From Maribacter caenipelagi (GTDB lineage: Bacteria; Bacteroidota; Bacteroidia; Flavobacteriales; Flavobacteriaceae), in the NCBI RefSeq assembly GCF_004364175.1, contig NZ_SNZW01000015.1, forward strand, positions 1-64,000: a DNA stretch of 64,000 nucleotides. The letters run 5' to 3'. A program made the position numbers and the translations under genes. Below, piece by piece: positions 43,135 to 51,918 of this stretch; position 1 is the stretch's first letter, and each line of letters opens with the position of its first letter. The notes beneath the pieces are model-generated. The model ran no database searches and was not told the origin of the DNA. It was given only the letters and a program-made list of their open reading frames with translations.

Positions 43135-44589
43135 ATGTCGAAAATAGTAATATTAGGTGCTGGTATTTCAGGTCATGTAGCTGCATCTCATCTTCGCAGA
43201 AAATTGTCAAAACAACATGAGGTTTTGGTTGTTTCTCCAAATAGTAATTACCAATGGATACCTTCTAATATTTGGGTAGGTATAGGTCGTATGAAATCTG
43301 AAGAAATACTATTTCCTTTGGCTCCACTATACAAGAAAAAAAATATTGGTTATAAGCAGGCTCTCGTCACTACCTTTCACCCAGAGGGTAATACTGAATC
43401 AACAAAACCATATGTAAATATCAAATACGTTAATGGCGAATTAAAAGGTAAGACAGAAAAAGTAACTTATGACTATCTTATTAATGCCACAGGACCCAAA
43501 TTAGCTTTTGATATGACCCAAGGTCTAAACCCTGGTACCAACAAAGCTTATTCGGTTTGTACCTATAGCCATGCCGAACATGCATGGCATGCCTTGAACG
43601 ACTTGATTCAGCAAATGAAACAGGGCAAAAAAGCCAAAATTTTAATTGGAACCGGACACGCAAAATCTACTTGCCAAGGTGCAGCTTTCGAGTACATTTT
43701 AAATGTTGAGCAAGAGTTAAGAAGACATAACGTACGTGATAAGGCTGAAGTCATTTGGATCGCCAACGAATATAAATTAGGTGATTTTGGTATGGATGGT
43801 ATGCTTCTTAGTTACGGCAATAATATTATGAAGTCTAGCGAAATGGTAGAGATGGTTTTTGAAGACCGTGGTATAAAATGGATAATTGGTGCCGGCGTTA
43901 ATAAAATTGAAGATGGCATTGCACATTATGAAACGTTAGATGGTGAGTATAAATCTGAAACGTACGATTTTGCCATGTTAATACCTGCGTTCTCTGGGCA
44001 TGGTTTCAAAGCCTTTGATAAAAACAATACAGAAATTACAGAAAAGCTCTTTAAAGGTTTCATGCTTGTTGATGCAGATTACACACCTAAACCCTATGAA
44101 GAATGGAGTGTTCAAGACTGGCCCGAAACCTATCAAAATCCTTCATACAAAAACATATTTGCGCCCGGTATAGCCTTTGCACCACCGCATGCAATTTCAA
44201 AACCAAGAGTAAATAAAAATGGAACAGCTATATCTCCTGCCCCACCTCGTACAGGAATGCCATCTGGTATAACAGCAAAATTAGTGGCAGATAATATTAT
44301 TGATATCATTAATGGTAAAAAAGATGTACACCATAAAGGTTCTTTAGGTAATATGGGTGCTGCTTGTATTGCATCTGCTGGTTATGGCATGACAAAAGGA
44401 AGTGGTGTTAGTATAACCACCTACCCTATTGTGCCAGATTACAACAAGTATCCTGATACCCAGGGAAGACAATTAGGCAAGACTTTTGGAGAAATCGGTT
44501 TAGCGGGTCACTGGTTGAAATTGGCACTTCATTATGCATTCATCTATAAAGCAAAAATGAAACCTTTTTGGTGGCTAATACCTGAATAA
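43135..44589 (+). CDS. second sulfide:quinone oxidoreductase-like flavoprotein
   Basis: The 484-aa protein begins with the FAD motif ILGAGISG and has Cys142 (SVCTYSHAEHAW), Cys180 (STCQGAAFEY) and Cys411 (AACIASAGYGMT), placed like the redox cysteines of SQR/FccB flavoproteins. It is longer than SQR 1 and of another SQR type. Sulfide oxidation with quinone as acceptor is the likely role, at the membrane through the hydrophobic C-terminus (HYAFIYKAKMKPFWWLIPE). A 46-aa partner gene follows. Confidence 0.85.
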   Translation: MSKIVILGAGISGHVAASHLRRKLSKQHEVLVVSPNSNYQWIPSNIWVGIGRMKSEEILFPLAPLYKKKNIGYKQALVTTFHPEGNTESTKPYVNIKYVNGELKGKTEKVTYDYLINATGPKLAFDMTQGLNPGTNKAYSVCTYSHAEHAWHALNDLIQQMKQGKKAKILIGTGHAKSTCQGAAFEYILNVEQELRRHNVRDKAEVIWIANEYKLGDFGMDGMLLSYGNNIMKSSEMVEMVFEDRGIKWIIGAGVNKIEDGIAHYETLDGEYKSETYDFAMLIPAFSGHGFKAFDKNNTEITEKLFKGFMLVDADYTPKPYEEWSVQDWPETYQNPSYKNIFAPGIAFAPPHAISKPRVNKNGTAISPAPPRTGMPSGITAKLVADNIIDIINGKKDVHHKGSLGNMGAACIASAGYGMTKGSGVSITTYPIVPDYNKYPDTQGRQLGKTFGEIGLAGHWLKLALHYAFIYKAKMKPFWWLIPE

Positions 44590-44642
44590 TTTCAGGTTTT
44601 TCATCTTTAATACTTGATAGAATAATACTTAAAATCTAAAAA

Positions 44643-44783
44643 ATGACACAAAGAATATCGAAATCTAAGCGCTTTTATATGATGAACCCAATAGTTCAAT
44701 TTTTTAAGTTCATCTGGTTGAGCATAAAAATAATGCTAGTTGTTGCCGGTGGTCATGGTGGTACCAGAAAGGTAAATAATTAA
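44643..44783 (+). CDS. 46-aa conserved partner of SQR 2
   Basis: The ATG at 44643 opens a 46-aa peptide: MTQRISKSKRFYMMNPIVQF, then a hydrophobic amphipathic segment (FKFIWLSIKIMLVVA) and a Gly-His-Gly motif VAGGHGGTR. It starts 53 bp after SQR 2. I recall similar small proteins after SQR genes in other Bacteroidota, but this needs a search. A membrane-bound helper of SQR is a reasonable guess. Confidence 0.65.
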   Translation: MTQRISKSKRFYMMNPIVQFFKFIWLSIKIMLVVAGGHGGTRKVNN

Positions 44784-45734
44784 TAAATAAAAAACACTCT
44801 TCTAAACCACTATAAGATAGTCAGCGGTGTTAATGCCGTTTAAACATAGTATTCTGAAATCGGCCGCCTAAATGGTACTTTCTCTATAACTTTTAACCCC
44901 CTCAAAATCAAAGAAGAGATCAAGACCAGTTAATATAAATGGATGGTGATATACTTCAAATTTAATTTTAAGATTCATTAACACTAAATGATGGCTGTCT
45001 TCCAAACTCGTACGGGTCACATACAACTAGAAATGGGTATTGCTATTGTCTTCAAGACAGAGTATATAGAAATATTAATGCTGTAAAGTTTAAAAAAATA
45101 CGAAGGCGAACAAAATAATTAAAAAAGGCGCTAAAAATCCTTCTGTAAAAAAGAAGAATGGCAAAAGTTCTCTAAATAGCAATGTAAAGGGTCTTTGTCA
45201 TCTCAGTTAGACTAAAGACCCTTATTATTATTTAATCAGTAATAGTCATGACAACAAGATTTTTACTTAATGTATTTATTTCTAAAAGAAGTGTTGTTTT
45301 ACAAAACAATCAATAGTCAAAAAAGAAAAATCTTTTAATGATTAGTTCTATGTTTTAATGGATGTCAGTTACGTTAGAGTAGCAGTTTTTTTTTGCGAAG
45401 TTGCGATTCAATAATAGCATCTTATATATTCCTTTCTATATGCAGCTTTGATACGTCTGGGTTTAAGGTGGATGCCTCAACATCTCACCTTCTAGGTTCT
45501 GATTAAAGGGCATAGAGTATATGATTCGCCGTGGGTAGTAAAATACACTTCGACATTGGCAAGGTCTTATTATACGATAATTATCACCGACCTAAAGTAA
45601 AAACTTGATAAAAACCAAGGTTGCATGATGGTCGTCATTTACAGCCAAAGAACACCCCTATATATTTGTTTCTCAAGGAATAATTGGCAAAGATGAATAT
45701 TCTGTTGGCTCCCAAGGGCTTTAACCGTTCATCG
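44784..45734. other. 1-kb intergenic region with decayed coding traces
   Basis: No intact gene is present. Short stretches look like degenerate coding DNA: about 45531-45608 reads VGSKIHFDIGKVLLYDNY in one frame, and 45629-45724 reads HPYIFVSQGIIGKDEYSVG in another. This could be a decayed gene cut by frameshifts and stops. The family is not recognised. Confidence 0.45.
45187..45223. terminator. hairpin in the 1-kb gap
   Basis: AAGGGTCTTT (45187-45196) pairs with AAAGACCCTT (45214-45223) over 17 nt, followed by ATTATTATT. It may terminate transcripts from SQR 2. Confidence 0.6.
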
Positions 45735-45778
45735 GTAACATTTGTTACTGTGTAACATATTTTACCACACTAATTTTG
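45735..45778 (+). promoter_or_regulatory. GTAAC-N4-GTTAC operator and promoter of the RND operon
   Basis: GTAACATTTGTTAC (45735-45748) and TAATTTTG (45771-45778), starts 36 nt apart, 10 bp before the TolC-like start. Confidence 0.85.
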
Positions 45779-45788
45779 CCTTAAATAA

Positions 45789-47102
45789 ATGAATACCATG
45801 AAATATAAATTAGTATTGATAGTGTTGTTCGTCTTTTATTCTGGCCTATCACAAGAAGTAAAATCTATTACGAAAGATGAAGTACTTACTAAAGTAAAAG
45901 AAAATAATAACACACTGAAAATGGCACAGCAAGATGTATTGTCCGCCAAGGGTGATTTCAATCAGACCAATGCTATTTTATTACCCAATATTAGCGTCTC
46001 CCATACAGGTATAGCTACCACCAACCCATTAATGGCATTTGGGTCTAAACTGAACCAAGAAATTTTAACTGCTGCAGATTTTAACCCAGATTTGTTAAAC
46101 GACCCAAGCCAAATAGAAGATTATGCCACTCGTGTAGAAGTGCAACAACCACTAATAAATTTCGATGGTATTTATCAAAGAAAAGCTGCAAAAGCTAAAC
46201 TGACAGCCACTGAACTGCAGTCTGATAGAACAGAAGACTACCTAGCTCTTGAAGTTGAAAAAGCTTATATGCAATTACAGCTAGCATACAAAACGGTAAC
46301 GGTTTTAGAGAAAGCCCAAGAAACTGCTTTAGAAAATAAACGTATTGCCGACAATAGTTATAAGCAAGGTTATTTACAAAAATCTGATGTCCTTTCAGTA
46401 GAAGTCAGAGTTACAGAAATTAACAACCAGTTACAATATGCTAAGAGTAATGTTCTTAATGCCAGTAACTATTTATCGGTATTAATGAATACCGATGAAA
46501 GTGAAATTTTAATACCTTCTGATTCACTTTCCATTACCACGTTTAATACTACAACTACCGTAGACTTATCTGAAAACAGAAAAGATATATTGGCTATGAA
46601 TTCTGCTACCGAAGCATACAGACAAATGCATAAAGCAGACCAAATGGCTTTCTTACCTCGCTTAAATGCTTTCGGTACTTATGAGCTACATGACGATGAT
46701 ATTTTTCAAGGGCAGGCTCAAGGGTATTTATTTGGTGCAGAATTAAAATGGAATCTTTTTGAAGGTAGTAAGCGTTTTGGAAAATCTCAAAAAAGCAAGG
46801 CTGAATATGACAAATCTAAACTACAATTAGAGCAGTATAAGTCTGAAAGTCAATTAGAACTCAATAAGGCTAAAAGAGGTTTTAAAGATGCTAAAAATAA
46901 ATTAAAGCTTACAAAACTGGCACTAGAACAATCTGAAGAATCATTGCGTATACGCACCAACAGGTTCAAACAGGGTTTAGAAAAAACTACAGATTTGCTA
47001 ATGTCCGAAACGCAATATTCTCAAAAGCAATTAGAATATTACGCAACAATTTTTCAACATAATTACGCCTTGGCGTATGTACAGTTTTTAACAAAAGAAT
47101 AA
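45789..47102 (+). CDS. TolC-family outer-membrane efflux protein
   Basis: The 437-aa protein has a signal peptide (about 1-21, ending YSGLSQ) and two repeats of long helices with the TolC/OEP pattern (KAYMQLQLAYKTV, NSYKQGYLQKSDVL, TNRFKQGLEKTTDLL). It forms the outer-membrane channel of the tripartite pump whose adaptor and permease follow. An alternative ATG lies three codons downstream. It is directly behind a GTAAC-type promoter, so the pump belongs to the sulfur regulon. Confidence 0.93.
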   Translation: MNTMKYKLVLIVLFVFYSGLSQEVKSITKDEVLTKVKENNNTLKMAQQDVLSAKGDFNQTNAILLPNISVSHTGIATTNPLMAFGSKLNQEILTAADFNPDLLNDPSQIEDYATRVEVQQPLINFDGIYQRKAAKAKLTATELQSDRTEDYLALEVEKAYMQLQLAYKTVTVLEKAQETALENKRIADNSYKQGYLQKSDVLSVEVRVTEINNQLQYAKSNVLNASNYLSVLMNTDESEILIPSDSLSITTFNTTTTVDLSENRKDILAMNSATEAYRQMHKADQMAFLPRLNAFGTYELHDDDIFQGQAQGYLFGAELKWNLFEGSKRFGKSQKSKAEYDKSKLQLEQYKSESQLELNKAKRGFKDAKNKLKLTKLALEQSEESLRIRTNRFKQGLEKTTDLLMSETQYSQKQLEYYATIFQHNYALAYVQFLTKE

Positions 47103-47134
47103 AATTCTACAATCACTAAATACCATTCTTAAAG

Positions 47135-48217
47135 ATGAAAAATAAAAAATATATAATCACAGCTATTTTAGGCGCAACAATCTTGCTCACTAGTTGTGGC
47201 AGCGATGATAAAAAAGCAGTAGTTGATAATTCACCTGCTATTGCCGTTCAAACAAAAACAGTTTCCGAAGATAGTAGTAGACCTTTTTTAACTGTAAGCG
47301 GTAAAATTGAAGCTGCCAAGAGTGCAAATATTAGCACTAGAATGATGGGATACGTAGATAAAATATACGTTGGTGTTGGTGATAAGGTCAATAAAGGTCA
47401 ATTATTAATGAGCGTCAACAATGCAGATGTTTCTGCACAATTAGCACAAGTTAATGCAAGTATTACCGAAGCTGAAGCTGCTTACACCAATGCTGAAAAA
47501 GACTTTAACCGGTTCACTGCATTATTTCAACAAAATAGTGCCTCACAGAAAGAGCTAGATGATATTACCGCCAATTATAATATGGCAAAAGCCAGGTTAG
47601 AATCGGCAAAACAGATGAAAAACGGTGTCAACGCTCAAATGGGTTATGCAAATATTCGTGCTCCCTTTAGCGGTGTAGTAACCAATAAATTCATTAATGC
47701 AGGTGATATGGCTAACCCAGGTATGCCTTTAATGGAAGTAGAATCTCCTGGTACCTACCAAGTACTTGCTATGGTGCCCGAATCTGAAATTCTTGCTGTT
47801 AAAAATGATACTGAAGTTAGCGTACAAATCAAAGTATTGAATAAAAATATAAAAGGAAAAGTAGCCGAAGTAAGTACATCATCAAAAAATACAGGTGGTC
47901 AATATTTGGTTAAGGTAATTTTAGATAAAACAGATGTACAAATACTATCTGGTATGTACGCAACCGTACAATTTCCTATTACAAGAAAAACAACAAGTTC
48001 TGCTATAATGATTCCTGAAGAAGCTATTGTTACTAAAGGTCAGTTATCTGGAGTTTACACCGTAAGCCAAAGTAATACTGCCTTATTACGCTGGTTACGA
48101 CTAGGGAGAACTTTTGGTGATCAAATTGAAGTATTATCGGGACTTTCAGCAGATGAGCAATACATTGTTTCTGCGGAAGGAAAATTATTTAACGGAGCAA
48201 AAATCTCCAATCAATAA
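47135..48217 (+). CDS. RND efflux periplasmic adaptor (lipoprotein)
   Basis: The 360-aa protein has a lipobox (ILLTSCGS), a biotinyl-lipoyl-like domain split by an alpha-hairpin (about 90-170) and beta-barrel regions (FNAGD-like FINAGDMANPGMPL). It links the permease to the TolC channel. It starts 32 bp after the TolC gene. A 124-bp spacer with hairpins separates it from the permease. Confidence 0.93.
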   Translation: MKNKKYIITAILGATILLTSCGSDDKKAVVDNSPAIAVQTKTVSEDSSRPFLTVSGKIEAAKSANISTRMMGYVDKIYVGVGDKVNKGQLLMSVNNADVSAQLAQVNASITEAEAAYTNAEKDFNRFTALFQQNSASQKELDDITANYNMAKARLESAKQMKNGVNAQMGYANIRAPFSGVVTNKFINAGDMANPGMPLMEVESPGTYQVLAMVPESEILAVKNDTEVSVQIKVLNKNIKGKVAEVSTSSKNTGGQYLVKVILDKTDVQILSGMYATVQFPITRKTTSSAIMIPEEAIVTKGQLSGVYTVSQSNTALLRWLRLGRTFGDQIEVLSGLSADEQYIVSAEGKLFNGAKISNQ

Positions 48218-48249
48218 ACGAGTCTGGGTTAGGGATTGAAGCGGTTACC

Positions 48250-48318
48250 CCACAGGCACTTTTTGTGCCGAGGAGTATGAGCGTAAAGCCCGACCACCTG
48301 CTAACCGGCAGGTGGTAA
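48250..48318. repeat. REP-like double-hairpin element
   Basis: Two perfect hairpins: GGCAC-TTTTT-GTGCC (48255-48269) and CCACCTGC-TAACCG-GCAGGTGG (48294-48315). The element is clearly more GC-rich than its surroundings, which is the look of a REP-like mobile repeat. It sits between adaptor and permease genes of one operon and may affect mRNA or stoichiometry. Confidence 0.6.
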
Positions 48319-48341
48319 CACACAAATAAAATATAGAAATA

Positions 48342-51300
48342 ATGAAGGAAGGTTTAGCAGGTAAAATTGCCAAATTATTTATAGGCAGTAAGTTAACGGT
48401 ACTTTTAATGATCGTATTCATGGTCATTGGGGTGTACAGTTCGTTTTTGATTCCAAGGGAAGAAGAACCACAGATAGATGTGCCTATGGCAGACATTTTT
48501 GTAGGTTACCCAGGTGCAAGTCCTGCTGAAGTAGAATCGCGGGTCATCAAACCTTTAGAGAAGTTAATTTCTAACATTAAAGGCGTTGAATATGTGTATT
48601 CTACATCAATGAAAGAACAAGGTATGGTCATCGTACAATTTTATGTAGGCGAAGATATTGAGCGTTCTTTTGTGAAGTTATACAATGAAATCAACAAGCA
48701 TATGGATATTATGCCGCAGGGCGTAACCTTCCCTTTGGTGAAAACCCGTGCTATTGATGATGTACCTATGTTGGGTCTTACCTTATGGAGCGAAAACTAT
48801 GATGGTTACCAGTTAAGCCAAATGGCACAAGAACTGGAAAATGAGATTAAAAAGGTCAACGATGTTGCTATTACCCATAAAATAGGAAATCAAGACCGTC
48901 AATTACGTGTTGTCTTAGATAAAGATAAATTGGCCGCTAGCGGATTGGATTTCTTATCAGTTTCTGAGATGATTAAGGCTAATAATGCCCAATTGAGTTC
49001 TGGTAGTTTTGATAAAAATGATACGGAGTTCTTAGTAAATACAGGAAATTTTTTAGCCTCTGTTACCGATGTTGAAAATCTTGTTGTCGGTGTTCAACAA
49101 AATCAGCCCATTTATTTAAAGCAAATTGCAAATATTATCGACGGACCAGAAATTCCTCAAAGTTATGTTTCCTTGGGATTTGGACAGGCAAGTGATAAAG
49201 TAGCAGATTACAAATCTGAATACCCTGCAGTGACTATCTCTGTAGCAAAAAGAAAAGGTGCCGATGCAATGAAAATTGCCGACATCGTTATTGAAAAAGT
49301 TGATCATTTACGTACCACCTTAATTCCTGATGATGTACATGTAGAAATCACTCGAAATTATGGTGAAACGGCTTCTCATAAAGTGTCTGAACTTTTATTA
49401 CACTTAATTGGTTCTATTATAGCGGTAACGCTTGTAGTAATGCTAGCTATGGGCTGGCGTGGTGGCTTGGTGGTCTTCTTATCTGTACCCATAACTTTTG
49501 CCTTAACATTGTTGAGCTACTATATGCTTGACTACACCTTGAACAGAATTACCCTTTTTGCTTTGGTATTCGTTACTGGTATTGTGGTAGATGATTCCAT
49601 TATTATAGCCGAGAATATGCACCGGCATTTTAAAATGAAACGCCTACCATTTAAACAGGCGGCACTTTATGCCATTAATGAAGTAGGTAACCCAACTATT
49701 TTAGCAACGTTTACCGTAATTGCATCTGTATTACCCATGGCGTTCGTATCTGGACTTATGGGACCATATATGGCACCTATGCCTATTGGGGCTTCTATTG
49801 CAATGATCCTTTCACTTTTTGTTGCATTGACCATTACACCATATTTAGGCTATATTTTCTTAAGAGAAAAAGACAAAAAAGGAGAAGCTGAGAAAGAGCA
49901 GAAACCTTTAGAAAACACCTATATCTACAAGGTGTACAACAGATTTGAACGTCCGCTTATTGAGAACAAGAGTAAACGCTGGTTGTTTTTAGGTTTGACT
50001 TTTCTTTTATTAATGGGGTCAATGGTATTGTTCTTTACTAAATCTGTTGCTGTGAAAATGCTACCATTTGATAACAAAAACGAGTTTCAAGTGGTCATTG
50101 ATATGCCAGAAGGCACAACACTTGAGCGCACAGGTGTAGTTGCTCAAGAAATTGCTCAATATTTATCTACCAGACCAGAGGTTGTAAATTATCAGAACTA
50201 TGTAGGTACCTCTGCCCCTATAACCTTTAACGGTTTGGTACGTCATTACGATTTACGTGGCGGTAGTAATATGGCCGATATTCAAGTAAACCTTGTGGAT
50301 AAAGGTGAACGCTCTGCCCAAAGTCATGATATTGCAAGTTTACTGCGGCCAGATATTCAAAAAATAGCGGCAAAGTATAACGCTAATGTTAAATTGGTAG
50401 AAGTTCCGCCAGGACCTCCTGTACTTTCTACAATTGTAGCAGAAGTATATGGACCTGATTATGAGGAACAGATTAAAATTGCGAATAGTGTACAAGATAT
50501 CTTGAAAAACACTGATGATGTAGTTGATATCGATTGGCTTGTAGAGGCTGACCAAACCGAATATAAATTCGAAATCAATAAAGAAAAAGCAATGCTTTAC
50601 GGTGTGGCACCACAGCAGATCGCCTATACCATGAATATGGCTTTATCAAATAGAGCAATTACAAATTTATATGATGAAAACGCAATTGACCAAGTTGGTT
50701 TGGTACTGGCATTAGATGAAAAAGAAAAGTCGACTATTACAGATATTTCACAATTGAAGGTTACCTCTAAGCAGGGAAACATGGTGCCTATTGCCGATTT
50801 AGTAGATATTAAAGAAACTATAAGCGCAAAGAGCATATACCGTAAGAACCAAAAGCGTGTAGTATATGTAATGGCAGATATGGCAGGTGAATTAGAGAGT
50901 CCGGCCTACGCCATATTAGGCATGGAAGAAAAGTTGAAAGAAATTGCTTTGCCTAAAGGATATCAAATTACTGAGATGTATTTAGGTCAGCCTGATTTCG
51001 AAGATGACTATACCGTTAAATGGGATGGTGAATGGCAAATAACGCTTGAAGTTTTCCGAGATTTAGGAATTGCCTTTCTTGGTGCCATTATCTTGATTTA
51101 TATATTGATAGTTGGCTGGTTTCAAAATTTTAAAGCTCCAATTGTAATGATGGTAGCCATACCATTATCATTGATCGGTATTGTTTTAGGTCACTGGATT
51201 ATGGGTGCATTCTTTACCGCAACCTCTTTTATTGGTATGATCGCGCTTGCAGGTATTATGGTACGAAATTCAGTATTGTTGATAGATTTCATTAATCTAC

Positions 51301-51563
51301 GTTTGGCTGAAGGTGTACCAATTAAACAAGCTGCCATTGAAGCTGGTGCGGTACGTACAACCCCTATTCTGTTAACTGCAGGCACTGTAGTAATTGGAGC
51401 CTTCGTTATCTTATTCGACCCCATTTTTCAAGGTCTGGCTATCTCTTTAATGGGCGGTACTATTGTATCTACTGTGCTTACTTTACTGGTTGTTCCATTG
51501 GTTTATTATATGATAGAAAAGAAAAATTATCCAGAAACTGAAAGTTATGAGATAACTGAATAA
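48342..51563 (+). CDS. RND-family efflux permease
   Basis: The 1073-aa inner-membrane protein has the RND layout: a helix at the N-terminus, a large periplasmic loop, six helices with the proton-relay pair in GIVVDDSIIIAENMHR, a second loop and helices. It resembles the HAE-type of AcrB-like pumps, driven by the proton gradient. The substrate is unknown. The GTAAC-type promoter at 45.7 kb suggests export of a sulfur compound or of a metal, but this is inference. Confidence 0.94.
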   Translation: MKEGLAGKIAKLFIGSKLTVLLMIVFMVIGVYSSFLIPREEEPQIDVPMADIFVGYPGASPAEVESRVIKPLEKLISNIKGVEYVYSTSMKEQGMVIVQFYVGEDIERSFVKLYNEINKHMDIMPQGVTFPLVKTRAIDDVPMLGLTLWSENYDGYQLSQMAQELENEIKKVNDVAITHKIGNQDRQLRVVLDKDKLAASGLDFLSVSEMIKANNAQLSSGSFDKNDTEFLVNTGNFLASVTDVENLVVGVQQNQPIYLKQIANIIDGPEIPQSYVSLGFGQASDKVADYKSEYPAVTISVAKRKGADAMKIADIVIEKVDHLRTTLIPDDVHVEITRNYGETASHKVSELLLHLIGSIIAVTLVVMLAMGWRGGLVVFLSVPITFALTLLSYYMLDYTLNRITLFALVFVTGIVVDDSIIIAENMHRHFKMKRLPFKQAALYAINEVGNPTILATFTVIASVLPMAFVSGLMGPYMAPMPIGASIAMILSLFVALTITPYLGYIFLREKDKKGEAEKEQKPLENTYIYKVYNRFERPLIENKSKRWLFLGLTFLLLMGSMVLFFTKSVAVKMLPFDNKNEFQVVIDMPEGTTLERTGVVAQEIAQYLSTRPEVVNYQNYVGTSAPITFNGLVRHYDLRGGSNMADIQVNLVDKGERSAQSHDIASLLRPDIQKIAAKYNANVKLVEVPPGPPVLSTIVAEVYGPDYEEQIKIANSVQDILKNTDDVVDIDWLVEADQTEYKFEINKEKAMLYGVAPQQIAYTMNMALSNRAITNLYDENAIDQVGLVLALDEKEKSTITDISQLKVTSKQGNMVPIADLVDIKETISAKSIYRKNQKRVVYVMADMAGELESPAYAILGMEEKLKEIALPKGYQITEMYLGQPDFEDDYTVKWDGEWQITLEVFRDLGIAFLGAIILIYILIVGWFQNFKAPIVMMVAIPLSLIGIVLGHWIMGAFFTATSFIGMIALAGIMVRNSVLLIDFINLRLAEGVPIKQAAIEAGAVRTTPILLTAGTVVIGAFVILFDPIFQGLAISLMGGTIVSTVLTLLVVPLVYYMIEKKNYPETESYEITE

Positions 51564-51576
51564 ATACTGCTATAAT

Positions 51577-51601
51577 CAACAGTACTATTTTGGTGCTGTT
51601 G
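51577..51601 (+). terminator. hairpin after the RND permease
   Basis: CAACAGTAC (51577-51585) pairs with GTGCTGTTG (51593-51601) with one G-T pair. A weak terminator candidate. Confidence 0.5.
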
Positions 51602-51633
51602 AAAATTATTAATCTCAATTAAAAAAAACAAAC

Positions 51634-51819
51634 ATGTTAAATACATACTTTAGAGTTATCGTAGGTACAATGGTTTTACTGAGCGTTGTACTAACAGCAT
51701 ATGTAAATTTAAACTGGCTCTGGCTTACAGTATTCATAGGTGTAAATCTCATACAGTCGGCTTTTACGAAATGGTGCTTATTAGAAACTATTCTTCAAAA
51801 ACTAGGCGTGAAAAAATAA
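51634..51819 (+). CDS. DUF2892 (YgaP-type) small membrane protein
   Basis: The 61-aa protein has two membrane helices (MVLLSVVLTAYVNLNWLWL and FIGVNLIQSAF) and KWCLLETILQKLG, the classical DUF2892 end with one Cys. It lies between the pump operon and the YeeE pair. Family members are frequent in sulfur loci, and this is the second one in the window. No GTAAC-type site directly precedes it. Confidence 0.85.
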   Translation: MLNTYFRVIVGTMVLLSVVLTAYVNLNWLWLTVFIGVNLIQSAFTKWCLLETILQKLGVKK

Positions 51820-51846
51820 TAGATTTACCGTTAATTAAAATCTTAT

Positions 51847-51860
51847 GTAACAAAAGTTAC
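51847..51860 (+). promoter_or_regulatory. GTAAC-N4-GTTAC operator upstream of the YeeE pair
   Basis: GTAACAAAAGTTAC is perfect. The -7 position 36 nt on (51883-51890) reads TTCCTTTA, a poor box. The gene begins 58 bp after the operator. Confidence 0.7.
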
Positions 51861-51918
51861 TTAAGATTCATTTTCTTTGCACTTCCTTTAGCAGTTTTGA
51901 AAATAAATTAACGATATA

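Noticed and set aside
45010-45180. Possible tRNA or small RNA gene in the 1-kb gap
   Set aside because: No cloverleaf, no paired acceptor arm with a T-loop. Nothing beyond the hairpin at 45187-45223.
48245-48496. 83-aa minus-strand frame over the REP-like element
   Set aside because: It is antisense to the permease start and the hairpins. No coding signal.
29341-51860. GTAAC palindromes as transposon ends or a dispersed mobile repeat
   Set aside because: The 4-nt centres differ between sites, flanks do not match, and each has a -7-like box at a fixed distance. This is operator behaviour.
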